64,000 nucleotides of DNA. It comes from Stutzerimonas stutzeri. GTDB taxonomy: Bacteria; Pseudomonadota; Gammaproteobacteria; Pseudomonadales; Pseudomonadaceae. How positions within the stretch are numbered: position 1 is the stretch's first letter; the number at the start of each line of letters is the position of its first letter. Made by a program: the position numbers and the translations under genes. The notes under the pieces were generated by a model. The model did no database searches, was not told where the DNA came from, and was given only the letters and a program-made list of their open reading frames with translations. The DNA is taken from NCBI RefSeq assembly GCF_000935215.1, contig NZ_JXXD01000231.1, positions 1-64,000 of the forward strand. Direction: 5' to 3'. Below, one piece after another: positions 53,305 to 61,088 of the stretch.

Positions 53305-53901
53305 ATGTTCGATTTCGAATGTGTAGCTAACGCGGTTCGAGCCATGGAGCTGGACAGCGTGCCCGACGACCTTTCCCGCTGCCGTCAGCTGGAGCTCAAA
53401 GCAAAGCACTTGGGTTACCAAAACTGGAACCATCTGCTCGAAACTTTGAAGAACGAGCCCGCAAAAGATCGCCTTCAAAAAAGCACAATGCGCCTGATGC
53501 AGCGGATTTGCCAAATGCGCTTGCCGCTCCGCAACAAAGCTTACGTTCAACTGACTGTCCTGCCTGGTGGCGGAGTTGGCCATTACAGCTACTGGATAGG
53601 CTGGGACAAGAAAGGCAATGAGGTTCGCGTACCTCGCCCAATTGACGGCAGGGAGCAGGCGCGAAAACTCCGCAAGCTCCAGCCCTCACCAGTTTTTGCT
53701 ATTGAAACAGAAAGAGAGTTTATAGCTTGGAATCACTTGTGGTTTTCGACCGCCATAGTGCCACCAGACTTAGCCAGAGAATTTTTCCCGGCGTTGTTCA
53801 ACAAGAAGCACCTTGTGGCAAAAAATCCGCCCATTGATCTCATCAAAGAAAAGTACGAGGCAATGGGTGACATCTATGCTAACAACCTCGAAGAAAACTA
53901 A
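53305..53901 (+). CDS. Uncharacterised 198-residue protein beside the defence block
   Basis: Starts at ATG 53305 with GAGGAAA upstream; the frame is open for 59 codons more but that stretch looks non-coding. The N-terminal segment ELKAKHLGYQNWNHLLETLK resembles a helical motif (a-x-x-h-G-Y-x-x-W-N-x-L) seen at the start of some mobile-element and glyoxalase-superfamily proteins. The middle part (VQLTVLPGGGVGHYSYWIGW) looks like a beta-sheet and the end is charged. Convergent with jetD across a shared hairpin. It may belong to the defence island; no function assigned. Confidence 0.7.
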   Translation: MFDFECVANAVRAMELDSVPDDLSRCRQLELKAKHLGYQNWNHLLETLKNEPAKDRLQKSTMRLMQRICQMRLPLRNKAYVQLTVLPGGGVGHYSYWIGWDKKGNEVRVPRPIDGREQARKLRKLQPSPVFAIETEREFIAWNHLWFSTAIVPPDLAREFFPALFNKKHLVAKNPPIDLIKEKYEAMGDIYANNLEEN

Positions 53902-53906
53902 ATAAA

Positions 53907-53938
53907 GCTTCAGCGGCTCTCCTCGGAGCCGCTGAAGC
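53907..53938 (-). terminator. Terminator between jetD and the convergent gene
   Basis: CTTCAGCGGCTC and GAGCCGCTGAAG pair perfectly over 12 bases around TCCTCG. The minus strand continues CTTTATTTAG, so it mainly ends the jet operon. It may also serve the plus-strand gene, whose stop is six bases away, but the plus strand has no T tract. Confidence 0.8.
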
Positions 53939-53999
53939 AGCTCATCGAATCGCACCGGACTAATCGGATTGGCCACCTGCGACTGGCTAAGTCGGGCGA

Positions 54000-54896
54000 T
54001 CAGCCCCTTCTTAGTTCTATGGGTTGAAGTACGGTCGAGGGCACTGCCAGGCAATACTCCTGCTCAACACCTCTACCCTTGCATTTGAGCAGGGCGAACA
54101 GATCCCGCAGGGGTGGGTCCTGCTGCTCTAGCCAAGGAAGCAGCGGCGGGACCAGGGCAAAGCTCTCCCGCCAGATGGTTTCGTCTCCATACTGATCGAC
54201 TATTTCGGGACTCAGAAGTGGTACCAGCATACCCGCACAGGGCAAGGCTTCGGCTATGCGCCGGGCATTGGCTAGGCCAACTGGATCAAGGTCAGGCAGC
54301 AGCCAGATCTTCGCGCCCTCCCAAGACACCAACAGCGCCAGCAGCCGATCAGATAGCCAACCTTCGTAATGAGCCACCAGCGCGCCGCTCAATACTGCCG
54401 GCAGCCGTGTCGGCAGATGCAGCAGGGTGTCACGGTTTTCCACTAGCACCACATGGCCGGTTGGCTTGGGGGTCGCGTCGGGTCTGCGCTCGTCGTGCCA
54501 TAGCAACTTCAGAAACGCCGGTGAAGGCGATTCCCACTGCAGGATATTACCCTGTGCATCCTCCCAGCTGACGGCCTCGCCAGCGCTACAACTGATCATG
54601 AGCGAGGGCAGTCGCCCCCCGCGCTTGCTCGAGCCGCCGTGGATAATGTTCAAGCCGCGCACCGAACAGCTTTCCAAATCCTTGGGCGGCTGCAACCGGG
54701 CAATACGCTGCCCTAGAGAATCGGCATGCTGCACAATCACATGCGGCGATATTCGCCCGGGCACACGGCCCACCGTGACGATGCCGGAGACTCTGAGCTG
54801 ATCGAGCACAGCCTCAAGTGCCTTCGGCCAACTGCGCACAGGGACAGGCCCTTTGCGCAACCGCTGTAGTATTTCCAGCTCTCTCGGCCGACTCAT
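54000..54896 (-). CDS. jetD: Wadjet protein JetD (Toprim nuclease)
   Basis: Encodes 298 residues; the start overlaps the jetC stop (ATGA). A C-terminal Toprim domain is visible: catalytic Glu153 in HVVLVENRDTLLHLP and the D-x-D pair Asp202/Asp204 in WLLPDLDPVGLANARRIAEA. An N-terminal winged-helix-like DNA-binding part (about 1-60) precedes it. JetD is the nuclease that cleaves small circular DNA trapped by the JetABC SMC complex. It is shorter than the roughly 380-400 residues of JetD proteins with a full DUF3322 front, suggesting a type II-like subtype. Confidence 0.9.
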   Translation of the reverse strand: MSRPRELEILQRLRKGPVPVRSWPKALEAVLDQLRVSGIVTVGRVPGRISPHVIVQHADSLGQRIARLQPPKDLESCSVRGLNIIHGGSSKRGGRLPSLMISCSAGEAVSWEDAQGNILQWESPSPAFLKLLWHDERRPDATPKPTGHVVLVENRDTLLHLPTRLPAVLSGALVAHYEGWLSDRLLALLVSWEGAKIWLLPDLDPVGLANARRIAEALPCAGMLVPLLSPEIVDQYGDETIWRESFALVPPLLPWLEQQDPPLRDLFALLKCKGRGVEQEYCLAVPSTVLQPIELRRG

Positions 54897-57817
54897 GACT
54901 GAGCTACCGTGTCAGCCTTCGCGGTCGCCACCTGCAAGCTATCACTGAATTGCTCGACGTCTACCTCGGACTTCTCGTCTCTCTCGCTTCGCTGCGGAGC
55001 CTGCACCGGCTTGACGTCTTCGTGATGATCGAAGTGCTGCCAGTCCGCCTGGGTCACATAGATACGATTGTCGGCGTTGATACACTCACTGATATTGATG
55101 CAATAGCGCACCGTGGTAGTCGGGTCGACAGATGCAAACACAGGGGTGAAACCAAGGTTCTCGCTGAATGCCAAGATTGTGCGCTGATTGTTCGGATCAA
55201 CCGAAGCAATCTCATCCAAGTAGAACGGCAGGAACGGTTCGACCCGAGCACCACGGTCGGTCAGGTGGCGAATCAGAGAGAAATACAACAACGGTTTGAG
55301 CGTCATGGTCGAGCCATTAGAGGCCAGCTCGTCGAGTGTGTTGCAGACAACGACCTTGCCGTTGACCTCTTCCACGGTGAATCCGATGTCGAATAGGTCG
55401 CCGAGCTCGAGGGTACCGTCACGACCATCTTCAACCAGACGAGACAGCCGATCCATAGCGCGCACCAGCCTCGCCTGGGATGCGCCCCCGCCTTGCTGGC
55501 CGAACAGGTCGGTCTCGTTTTCGTCAGCCTGGGCGATGTGTGAGGACAGGGTATTGATGGCTTCAAGTATCGGTTCGTTCCTCTTCAGATCTAACCTGAA
55601 GCCACGAAGGTTCGAGACTTTTCGCGCATTGATCCGGCGGTTGAATAGCGAAATCTCGTGTTCCAGCGTCACGTAGTTCTCGGAAAGATCGCGCAGAGCC
55701 CCCGAGAGCTGGGCAATGCCCTCCTGATGGTAGCGCTTGAGCATCTCACGCATCTGCGGCAGCGTTTCCAAACGCTCGCGTGCATGCTGCACTAGATCGC
55801 TCAGATTCGCGTGTCGGGCAAGATCAGGTAGGTCGCCAACGATCGAGTGCTGGTAGCTCTTCATGGTCAGGGCTATGCGGTCGAGCGCGTTGCTGATCCA
55901 CTCCAGCCGATTCAGTGCGTCACCGAAGTTGTACTCGGTGAGATCGCGTTCGAAGTCCTCGTTCGGCCCTTCAGCGAAAATGAAGGAACTGTTCTGGATC
56001 TGGCGGTGTTGCTGCACGACCTTGAGCTGGCGGGCCTGCTCGAGGGCATCGTTGAGCTTCTGCTCGATAACACTGATGGTCCGGGTGGCCCCCTCGATCC
56101 GCTCCTGGTGCCCTTGCAGCCACTCGTCGATCTGGGCGAGACACATCATTACACCCTCGAGCACCTGGCGATCATCGGTCTCGGTGGCTTCCAAGGTCGC
56201 GAGCTCGGTCAGTTCCTGCAGGTAGCCCTGCTGGTTGCTCATCTGCTTTGCCAGCGACTCCAATTCGGTACGCTTGAGTGTCTGGTTTTGGGCAACCTCG
56301 AGTTGCCCCTGAAGCTTAGCCAAGTCCTCTTGGTACATGGCGATTGACTGCTGTAGCTGTGCCGGATCATCGCTATGAAAATCCATTGGAAGCAGATCGG
56401 TCAGGTCTAACTCGAAACCCTGTAAATTGAGTAGCCCTTCCTTCGACATGAGCTGGGTGCGCACCCAACTGTTAAAACTGCCCGGGTGGATTTCGGTCAG
56501 CGCTGCGGCCTCAAGGCTAAACATGTCGCCGCGAAGCAGCCGCGACAGCTCGGCCTTTTCCGCATCGACAAAGCCTTGGGTATCCAACAGTCCGTCGCCA
56601 TTGCGGACCTGCTCCAGTCGCTTGTTGAGCTTGCGAATTTCATTTTCAGTGTGGCGCAGTCTGCTACTGACGGTTGCCACATCGTAGATGTCAGCCTGGC
56701 GCAACTGATCGCTGAGCGTGGCGTGCTGGGCTGCCAGTGTGCGAATCGATTTCTCGACCGTCTCGCGGCAGGTCATCGCATTGCGCTCACATAACTCGTC
56801 GAGGCGGGTCAGCCGGCCGGCCAAGGTGATGCGCTGCTCGACCGCTCGATCGCGTTCTTGCATGCGGCTATTAAGCTGTTCGTTGAGCTTGGCGCGCTTT
56901 TCGATTTCTTCCTTGTGAAGCGCGTTGAGCTCCTCGATGCATAGCGGTGCCCGCTCCACCGCCAGGGTCAGGTTTACCCTCAGCTCGCGCGCCAACCAGC
57001 CGCCTTCTTGCGAAAGTTCGGTGTATTCGTCGTATTCCTTGCCGAGGGCGAGGATGTCCTCACGACGGTACGCAAGTCGCTCGACTTCCCGCTCGGCAAG
57101 ACGAAAGCGCTGGAACGCGCGCTCGCGGACCTCGAGGAAATTCAAATTGGCATTGCTCAGCTTTTCACTGAAGACGTTGAGGATGAGCTCCTTGATCTCG
57201 CGGCTCTTGAGTAGCTGCTGAGTGAGCAGGTTGCGATAGATTTGGCGGAACACCTGGTAGCGCCTTTCGTTGGCGTTCGCCAGAGGCACTATGGTCACAT
57301 CCCAGTCACCGCCTTTGACCCGCCCGCTCTCTCCGTAGAGCATTTGGCGCATCTGTTCGCGGGTCAGGTTGCGCACCTCGATGCCCCGTTCGTACCAGTG
57401 CCGGAACAGCTCCTTATAGGGGCGTATGCGGTTGATCGGGTCAACGAAATCACCCATGTCCAGCTCACCTTTAGCCACGAACAGTTCATATTCGTTGCCA
57501 GCGGTAGGACCCTTGCCGTGAGCACCAACGATGAACACGCCGTCGGGGGTCAGCACCTCCATCAGTAAGTAGCTGTGGTCGCTGGGAAAGAAGAACGCGC
57601 GGCTGGTGTTGGCCTGGTGGGCGCCGAAGTGCATGTGTGCAAGGTGGGTGAAGAAGATAAACTGCATGCTTTGCAGCGCCTGGGTCTTACCCAAGTTGTT
57701 GTGTCCGCAGATGCTCAGCGGCCCGTCCATGGGAAAGACCGACATGATGTGGTTGCCGGAGTTGACCATGGCGTAATGGCGCACGCCCCAGCGGGTCTTA
57801 AGTGCTTTGCTGCGCAT
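54893..57817 (-). CDS. jetC: Wadjet protein JetC (MukB-like SMC ATPase)
   Basis: Encodes 974 residues. Walker A GHNNLGKTQ (Gly38, Lys44), preceded by the family start GVRHYAMVNSGNHIMSVFPM; long coiled coils (about 270-420 and 480-740, rich in Glu, Gln, Arg and Leu); Walker B FLPFYLDEIASVDPNNQ with Asp868-Glu869; and a C-terminal acidic tail. It is the motor that extrudes DNA loops and senses plasmid topology. Starts three bases past the jetB stop and overlaps jetD. Confidence 0.95.
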   Translation of the reverse strand: MRSKALKTRWGVRHYAMVNSGNHIMSVFPMDGPLSICGHNNLGKTQALQSMQFIFFTHLAHMHFGAHQANTSRAFFFPSDHSYLLMEVLTPDGVFIVGAHGKGPTAGNEYELFVAKGELDMGDFVDPINRIRPYKELFRHWYERGIEVRNLTREQMRQMLYGESGRVKGGDWDVTIVPLANANERRYQVFRQIYRNLLTQQLLKSREIKELILNVFSEKLSNANLNFLEVRERAFQRFRLAEREVERLAYRREDILALGKEYDEYTELSQEGGWLARELRVNLTLAVERAPLCIEELNALHKEEIEKRAKLNEQLNSRMQERDRAVEQRITLAGRLTRLDELCERNAMTCRETVEKSIRTLAAQHATLSDQLRQADIYDVATVSSRLRHTENEIRKLNKRLEQVRNGDGLLDTQGFVDAEKAELSRLLRGDMFSLEAAALTEIHPGSFNSWVRTQLMSKEGLLNLQGFELDLTDLLPMDFHSDDPAQLQQSIAMYQEDLAKLQGQLEVAQNQTLKRTELESLAKQMSNQQGYLQELTELATLEATETDDRQVLEGVMMCLAQIDEWLQGHQERIEGATRTISVIEQKLNDALEQARQLKVVQQHRQIQNSSFIFAEGPNEDFERDLTEYNFGDALNRLEWISNALDRIALTMKSYQHSIVGDLPDLARHANLSDLVQHARERLETLPQMREMLKRYHQEGIAQLSGALRDLSENYVTLEHEISLFNRRINARKVSNLRGFRLDLKRNEPILEAINTLSSHIAQADENETDLFGQQGGGASQARLVRAMDRLSRLVEDGRDGTLELGDLFDIGFTVEEVNGKVVVCNTLDELASNGSTMTLKPLLYFSLIRHLTDRGARVEPFLPFYLDEIASVDPNNQRTILAFSENLGFTPVFASVDPTTTVRYCINISECINADNRIYVTQADWQHFDHHEDVKPVQAPQRSERDEKSEVDVEQFSDSLQVATAKADTVAQS

Positions 57818-57819
57818 CG

Positions 57820-58569
57820 TTACTCCGGGGTCTCGTCGTCTTCGTCGGGCTGGGTATTCAGAAAGTCGTCTGCCAGCTCGTTCACCGAGCGGTCACTGTA
57901 GGAATAGTCTTCCCCGCGCTCTTGGGCCTCAAGCTGTTGCTGATGCTGTTCAGCCAGGTTCCGGCAGATGTCGAGGTAGAAGTAGGCCGGCAGGCCCAAG
58001 GTGTAGGCGACCTTGTCTTGGGAGAGACGGCGTTCATTCATCACCCCGACGTCGACCAGCCGGCGAATGCCGTTGTCGATGAATGACTCCACACTGCCCA
58101 GTCCGAGACGGGTGAGCCGGTCGTGGCACTGGCTGAACATCGCTCCCAGGTCGTCGATGAGGATGGGTTCTTCATGGGTGATCATCGATTCAATCGGCAA
58201 TCCCTTGTCGCACAGGTGCTCGATCAGGGAGAAGATCGCCGCTGCTGCCATGCGCTCGCGCTGGGGCAGTTGGGCCTGGCTCATCTCGCGCGGCTGCAGA
58301 TAGTAAAACCCTGTGGTGTGATGTCGCAGCTCATGCCCCATCATGCGCAACAACACCTCGTAGGTGTCCTGAAAGCGCGACAGCTCGCGATATTCCTTAA
58401 TTCGGTCGGTGCTGCTGATAAAGCGCCCCGCCTCGAGCGCTTCGACAATCCGGGAGAACAGGCGGAGCTCTCGCTCGAGGCGCTGGGCATAGTGTCTGGC
58501 ATCGCGCACTCGATCTTCGAGCGACAGCTCGAGATCCTCGGCAGACTCGTCCTGAGGCAGATCATCCAT
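57820..58569 (-). CDS. jetB: Wadjet protein JetB (kite subunit, DUF4194)
   Basis: Encodes 249 residues from MDDLPQDESAEDLEL; an in-frame ATG 81 bases upstream lies inside jetA and is less likely. Acidic N-terminus, then winged-helix-rich DUF4194 sequence (RERMAAAAIFSLIEHLCDKG, SVESFIDNGIRRLVDVGVM, YTLGLPAYFYLDICRNL) and an acidic tail (QPDEDDETPE). It is the kite protein equivalent of MukE in the JetABC complex. Overlaps jetA by 8 bases. Confidence 0.92.
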   Translation of the reverse strand: MDDLPQDESAEDLELSLEDRVRDARHYAQRLERELRLFSRIVEALEAGRFISSTDRIKEYRELSRFQDTYEVLLRMMGHELRHHTTGFYYLQPREMSQAQLPQRERMAAAAIFSLIEHLCDKGLPIESMITHEEPILIDDLGAMFSQCHDRLTRLGLGSVESFIDNGIRRLVDVGVMNERRLSQDKVAYTLGLPAYFYLDICRNLAEQHQQQLEAQERGEDYSYSDRSVNELADDFLNTQPDEDDETPE

Positions 58570-59887
58570 CGGAGGGTTCTCGGATAGGCAAGGGTTCGTA
58601 ATGGCTGTAGAAGGCGATCGGGGCCAATCGCCGCGGGGCCGGTTCGGCATTGTATGAGCGCCGGTTCATGCGGATTTCGAGTTCCTCGAATCGGTAGTGC
58701 TGCATGTCGTCGTGGCGTTGGATGAAAGGCGCAGTCTTATCTTCCATCGTCAAGCGGGTCAGCACGCGCAACACCGAGTCAGGCCGGGCCTTGGGGTACT
58801 GAGCCATCAGCTTCGCGACGACATCCTCGACAGGCTGCTGACTCTTCAGCCACACGAGCATCTGCGGGGACATCTCCCGCCGCTCGCGGGCTTCGAGCGC
58901 TGCGGCCGAGGGGACGCGCACGAGGATCGCGTCGGGGGCAATCGACTGTAGCTCCTTGAGCTGCGCCCACCAGGCCTGCAGCGAATCCTGGTCAGGCTTA
59001 TGGACGCGTCGCTTGCGCGGCGGCAGGGCCAGAGTGTCGCTGCGCGCCAATTGGCTGCTGTGGTGGCCAAGGTCCTGAAGGCCCAGCGCCGCTCCCTGGG
59101 CAATGCGCGCATTAATTTGCGCCTGGCGCACCAGCGGCGCCAGATGGCTCGCCATGTTCTCGATCGAATGATTGAGGCTCTCGCGAAAATCGAGCATGCG
59201 AAACAGGATGCTGTCGATTTCGTAGCGGGCATCATCCATGCTCAGCAGGTGAAGCGCCGGGTCCTGCTGCCACTCCTGCAGAGTGCGCTTGATGCGCATG
59301 AGCGAAAGATCGAACGGCCCACCCATGCTCTTCATCTGCAGTGCCGGCGTTACGTACTCGTCCCAGGCCTTGATCACCTGTTCATAACGCTCGGCCAGCG
59401 GCTGGCTCTGATCCGAGCGCTTGGCCTTGTCCACCAGCGCGTAGATAGCACGCGTATTAGCTTCGACCATGCGACGCAACGTCTGAAAGCGCGACTGCAT
59501 CTCCTGGGACTTGGCGAAAAAACCCGTGCGCCGACCGCTGAGCATGGCCGCAGCCAGCTCTTCAAGGTGCCCCTCGAGCCTGTTGGCGTTAGCGCTGATC
59601 TCCTCGATCAAGCCCAGACTCTGCTCATCAAGCAAAAACTGCACAAAGGGCACGATTTGCAGGTTCAGCGAATAGCCCTGCCCACCGCGGGAGAACTCCG
59701 AAAGGATGCCGATATCGACCATGCGCTTGACTGCAACCTGCTCAGGCTGGTCGGTACCGATAGTGAACGGGCGTACGATATGCAGCAGTTCGCGCTCAGT
59801 CAGGGTGCGGGTTTCGTACCGAGACCAGATGGTACTTATGATGTCCCAGCAGTCACCAAGAGCGCGAATGAAAGACCGTGGTTTCAT
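58562..59887 (-). CDS. jetA: Wadjet protein JetA (kleisin, MukF-like)
   Basis: Encodes 441 residues, first gene of the four-gene Wadjet unit. Winged-helix N-terminus (MKPRSFIRALGDCWDIISTIW, ELLHIVRPFTIGTDQPEQVA), helical centre with coiled coil (about 130-260) and a C-terminal winged helix of the kleisin type (QMLVWLKSQQPVEDVVAKL). Kleisin bridging the heads of JetC. Order A-B-C-D, overlaps and lengths fit the complete anti-plasmid system. It begins 85 bases after the MBL protein gene, on the same strand. Confidence 0.93.
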   Translation of the reverse strand: MKPRSFIRALGDCWDIISTIWSRYETRTLTERELLHIVRPFTIGTDQPEQVAVKRMVDIGILSEFSRGGQGYSLNLQIVPFVQFLLDEQSLGLIEEISANANRLEGHLEELAAAMLSGRRTGFFAKSQEMQSRFQTLRRMVEANTRAIYALVDKAKRSDQSQPLAERYEQVIKAWDEYVTPALQMKSMGGPFDLSLMRIKRTLQEWQQDPALHLLSMDDARYEIDSILFRMLDFRESLNHSIENMASHLAPLVRQAQINARIAQGAALGLQDLGHHSSQLARSDTLALPPRKRRVHKPDQDSLQAWWAQLKELQSIAPDAILVRVPSAAALEARERREMSPQMLVWLKSQQPVEDVVAKLMAQYPKARPDSVLRVLTRLTMEDKTAPFIQRHDDMQHYRFEELEIRMNRRSYNAEPAPRRLAPIAFYSHYEPLPIREPSDG

Positions 59888-59972
59888 TGAGCCTCGGACC
59901 TACTACTGATAAATGGGCCATAGACTGCCCATGCCCTGGAGCCTGAAAAGCAGGGCCGCGCCTCTACTAGAC

Positions 59973-61043
59973 TCAACTTTCTTGCTCTTCGGGATACGCT
60001 GCTTGGGGAATTGATACCCATCCATCACGGGTAATGCCTGCCCCGATGCGTATGTTCTGGCTTTCGGTTGCTGCCCAATGCCCACCCCGGTGCAGTACAG
60101 CGCGAATCACCGACTTCCGTGGATGATCCTCATCCGCCTTGGCAGAGCTGCATATGGCATTCCAGGTATGTTTGTCTGGCATGCTGTCCAACCTTGGGCC
60201 AACCAACTGATCCAGAATCTCAGTCGAAACATTGTGTCGCCCGCCATGATGCGGCACCTGGAAATACCGAATGCCGGGCAACGTAAGTCCTGCAAAAGGT
60301 GCGTAGTCAATCACCTCTTGCAGCGCCTCACGCCCGGCGTCGCCAGTAAGCATGACGCGATGACCATTCAGGACAGCTGACTGCACTACACTCATTTCGT
60401 TTTCACGACTAGTTGGCGCAGACGGAAAATACTCGTCGCCCCACAAGGATTTGATGTAGGAAGTCGCAGCCTTAACTGCCCGAAAAATGCTGCTCAGAGC
60501 ACTATCCATGGCACCTTCTTCAACAGCTTCAGGTGTCTTCGTGGAATCCACGATTAAGTCCATGTAGCGACCTAGCGTCGGTGCCATCACCGTGAAGGGG
60601 CCGATGCTCTGCCCCTGAAGCGGAGCATGAATCGGGATTCCCTTCTCAAGCGCAATGTCCTCAAGAGCTGCAGTGGCATCGTAGACAGAACGTAATTTCC
60701 GCCTCAGCGCTTCCACTGATTCATAGGTCTCGAATCGATCTATCAACTGCTCTGCATATATCCACGGCCTATTGATCCAGAGATTCTTGACCGTACATTG
60801 CTCCAAGACTTTTCGAAGCCCATTGGCGTGATCACGATCCGGATGCGTGAGGATCACGTGATCGATAACCGTTGTGCCATAGTAGGTTTTCAGGTGCTCA
60901 ACGATCTGATCACCGGTATCCAGATACCCACCGTCAACCACGTGTATGCCTTCGGTGCCATTTACCGAGTAGCGCAGCGTGATTGCATCCCCGCTCTTCG
61001 CTGTTTCGACGCCAAGAAAATCGATCTCAAAGTAGTCAGCCAT
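59973..61043 (-). CDS. ComEC-like metallo-beta-lactamase-fold hydrolase
   Basis: Encodes 356 residues from MADYFEIDFLGVETAKSGDA; AGAGGG lies seven bases upstream, so the ATG 45 bases earlier is unlikely. Metal motifs: THPDRDHANGL (His67, Asp69, Asp71, His72), VMLTGDAG and FQVPHHGGRHN. This is the T/S-H-x-D-x-D-H form of ComEC-type MBLs rather than HxHxDH, and there are no membrane segments, so it is a soluble hydrolase, probably of a nucleic acid or phosphoester. 45 bases after the E2-E1-JAB gene on the same strand; Wadjet follows 85 bases downstream. Confidence 0.88.
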   Translation of the reverse strand: MADYFEIDFLGVETAKSGDAITLRYSVNGTEGIHVVDGGYLDTGDQIVEHLKTYYGTTVIDHVILTHPDRDHANGLRKVLEQCTVKNLWINRPWIYAEQLIDRFETYESVEALRRKLRSVYDATAALEDIALEKGIPIHAPLQGQSIGPFTVMAPTLGRYMDLIVDSTKTPEAVEEGAMDSALSSIFRAVKAATSYIKSLWGDEYFPSAPTSRENEMSVVQSAVLNGHRVMLTGDAGREALQEVIDYAPFAGLTLPGIRYFQVPHHGGRHNVSTEILDQLVGPRLDSMPDKHTWNAICSSAKADEDHPRKSVIRAVLHRGGHWAATESQNIRIGAGITRDGWVSIPQAAYPEEQES

Positions 61044-61088
61044 ACATCCCTCTTGCCTAATACCAACGAAGTGCCGGTGGTTCTCCAC

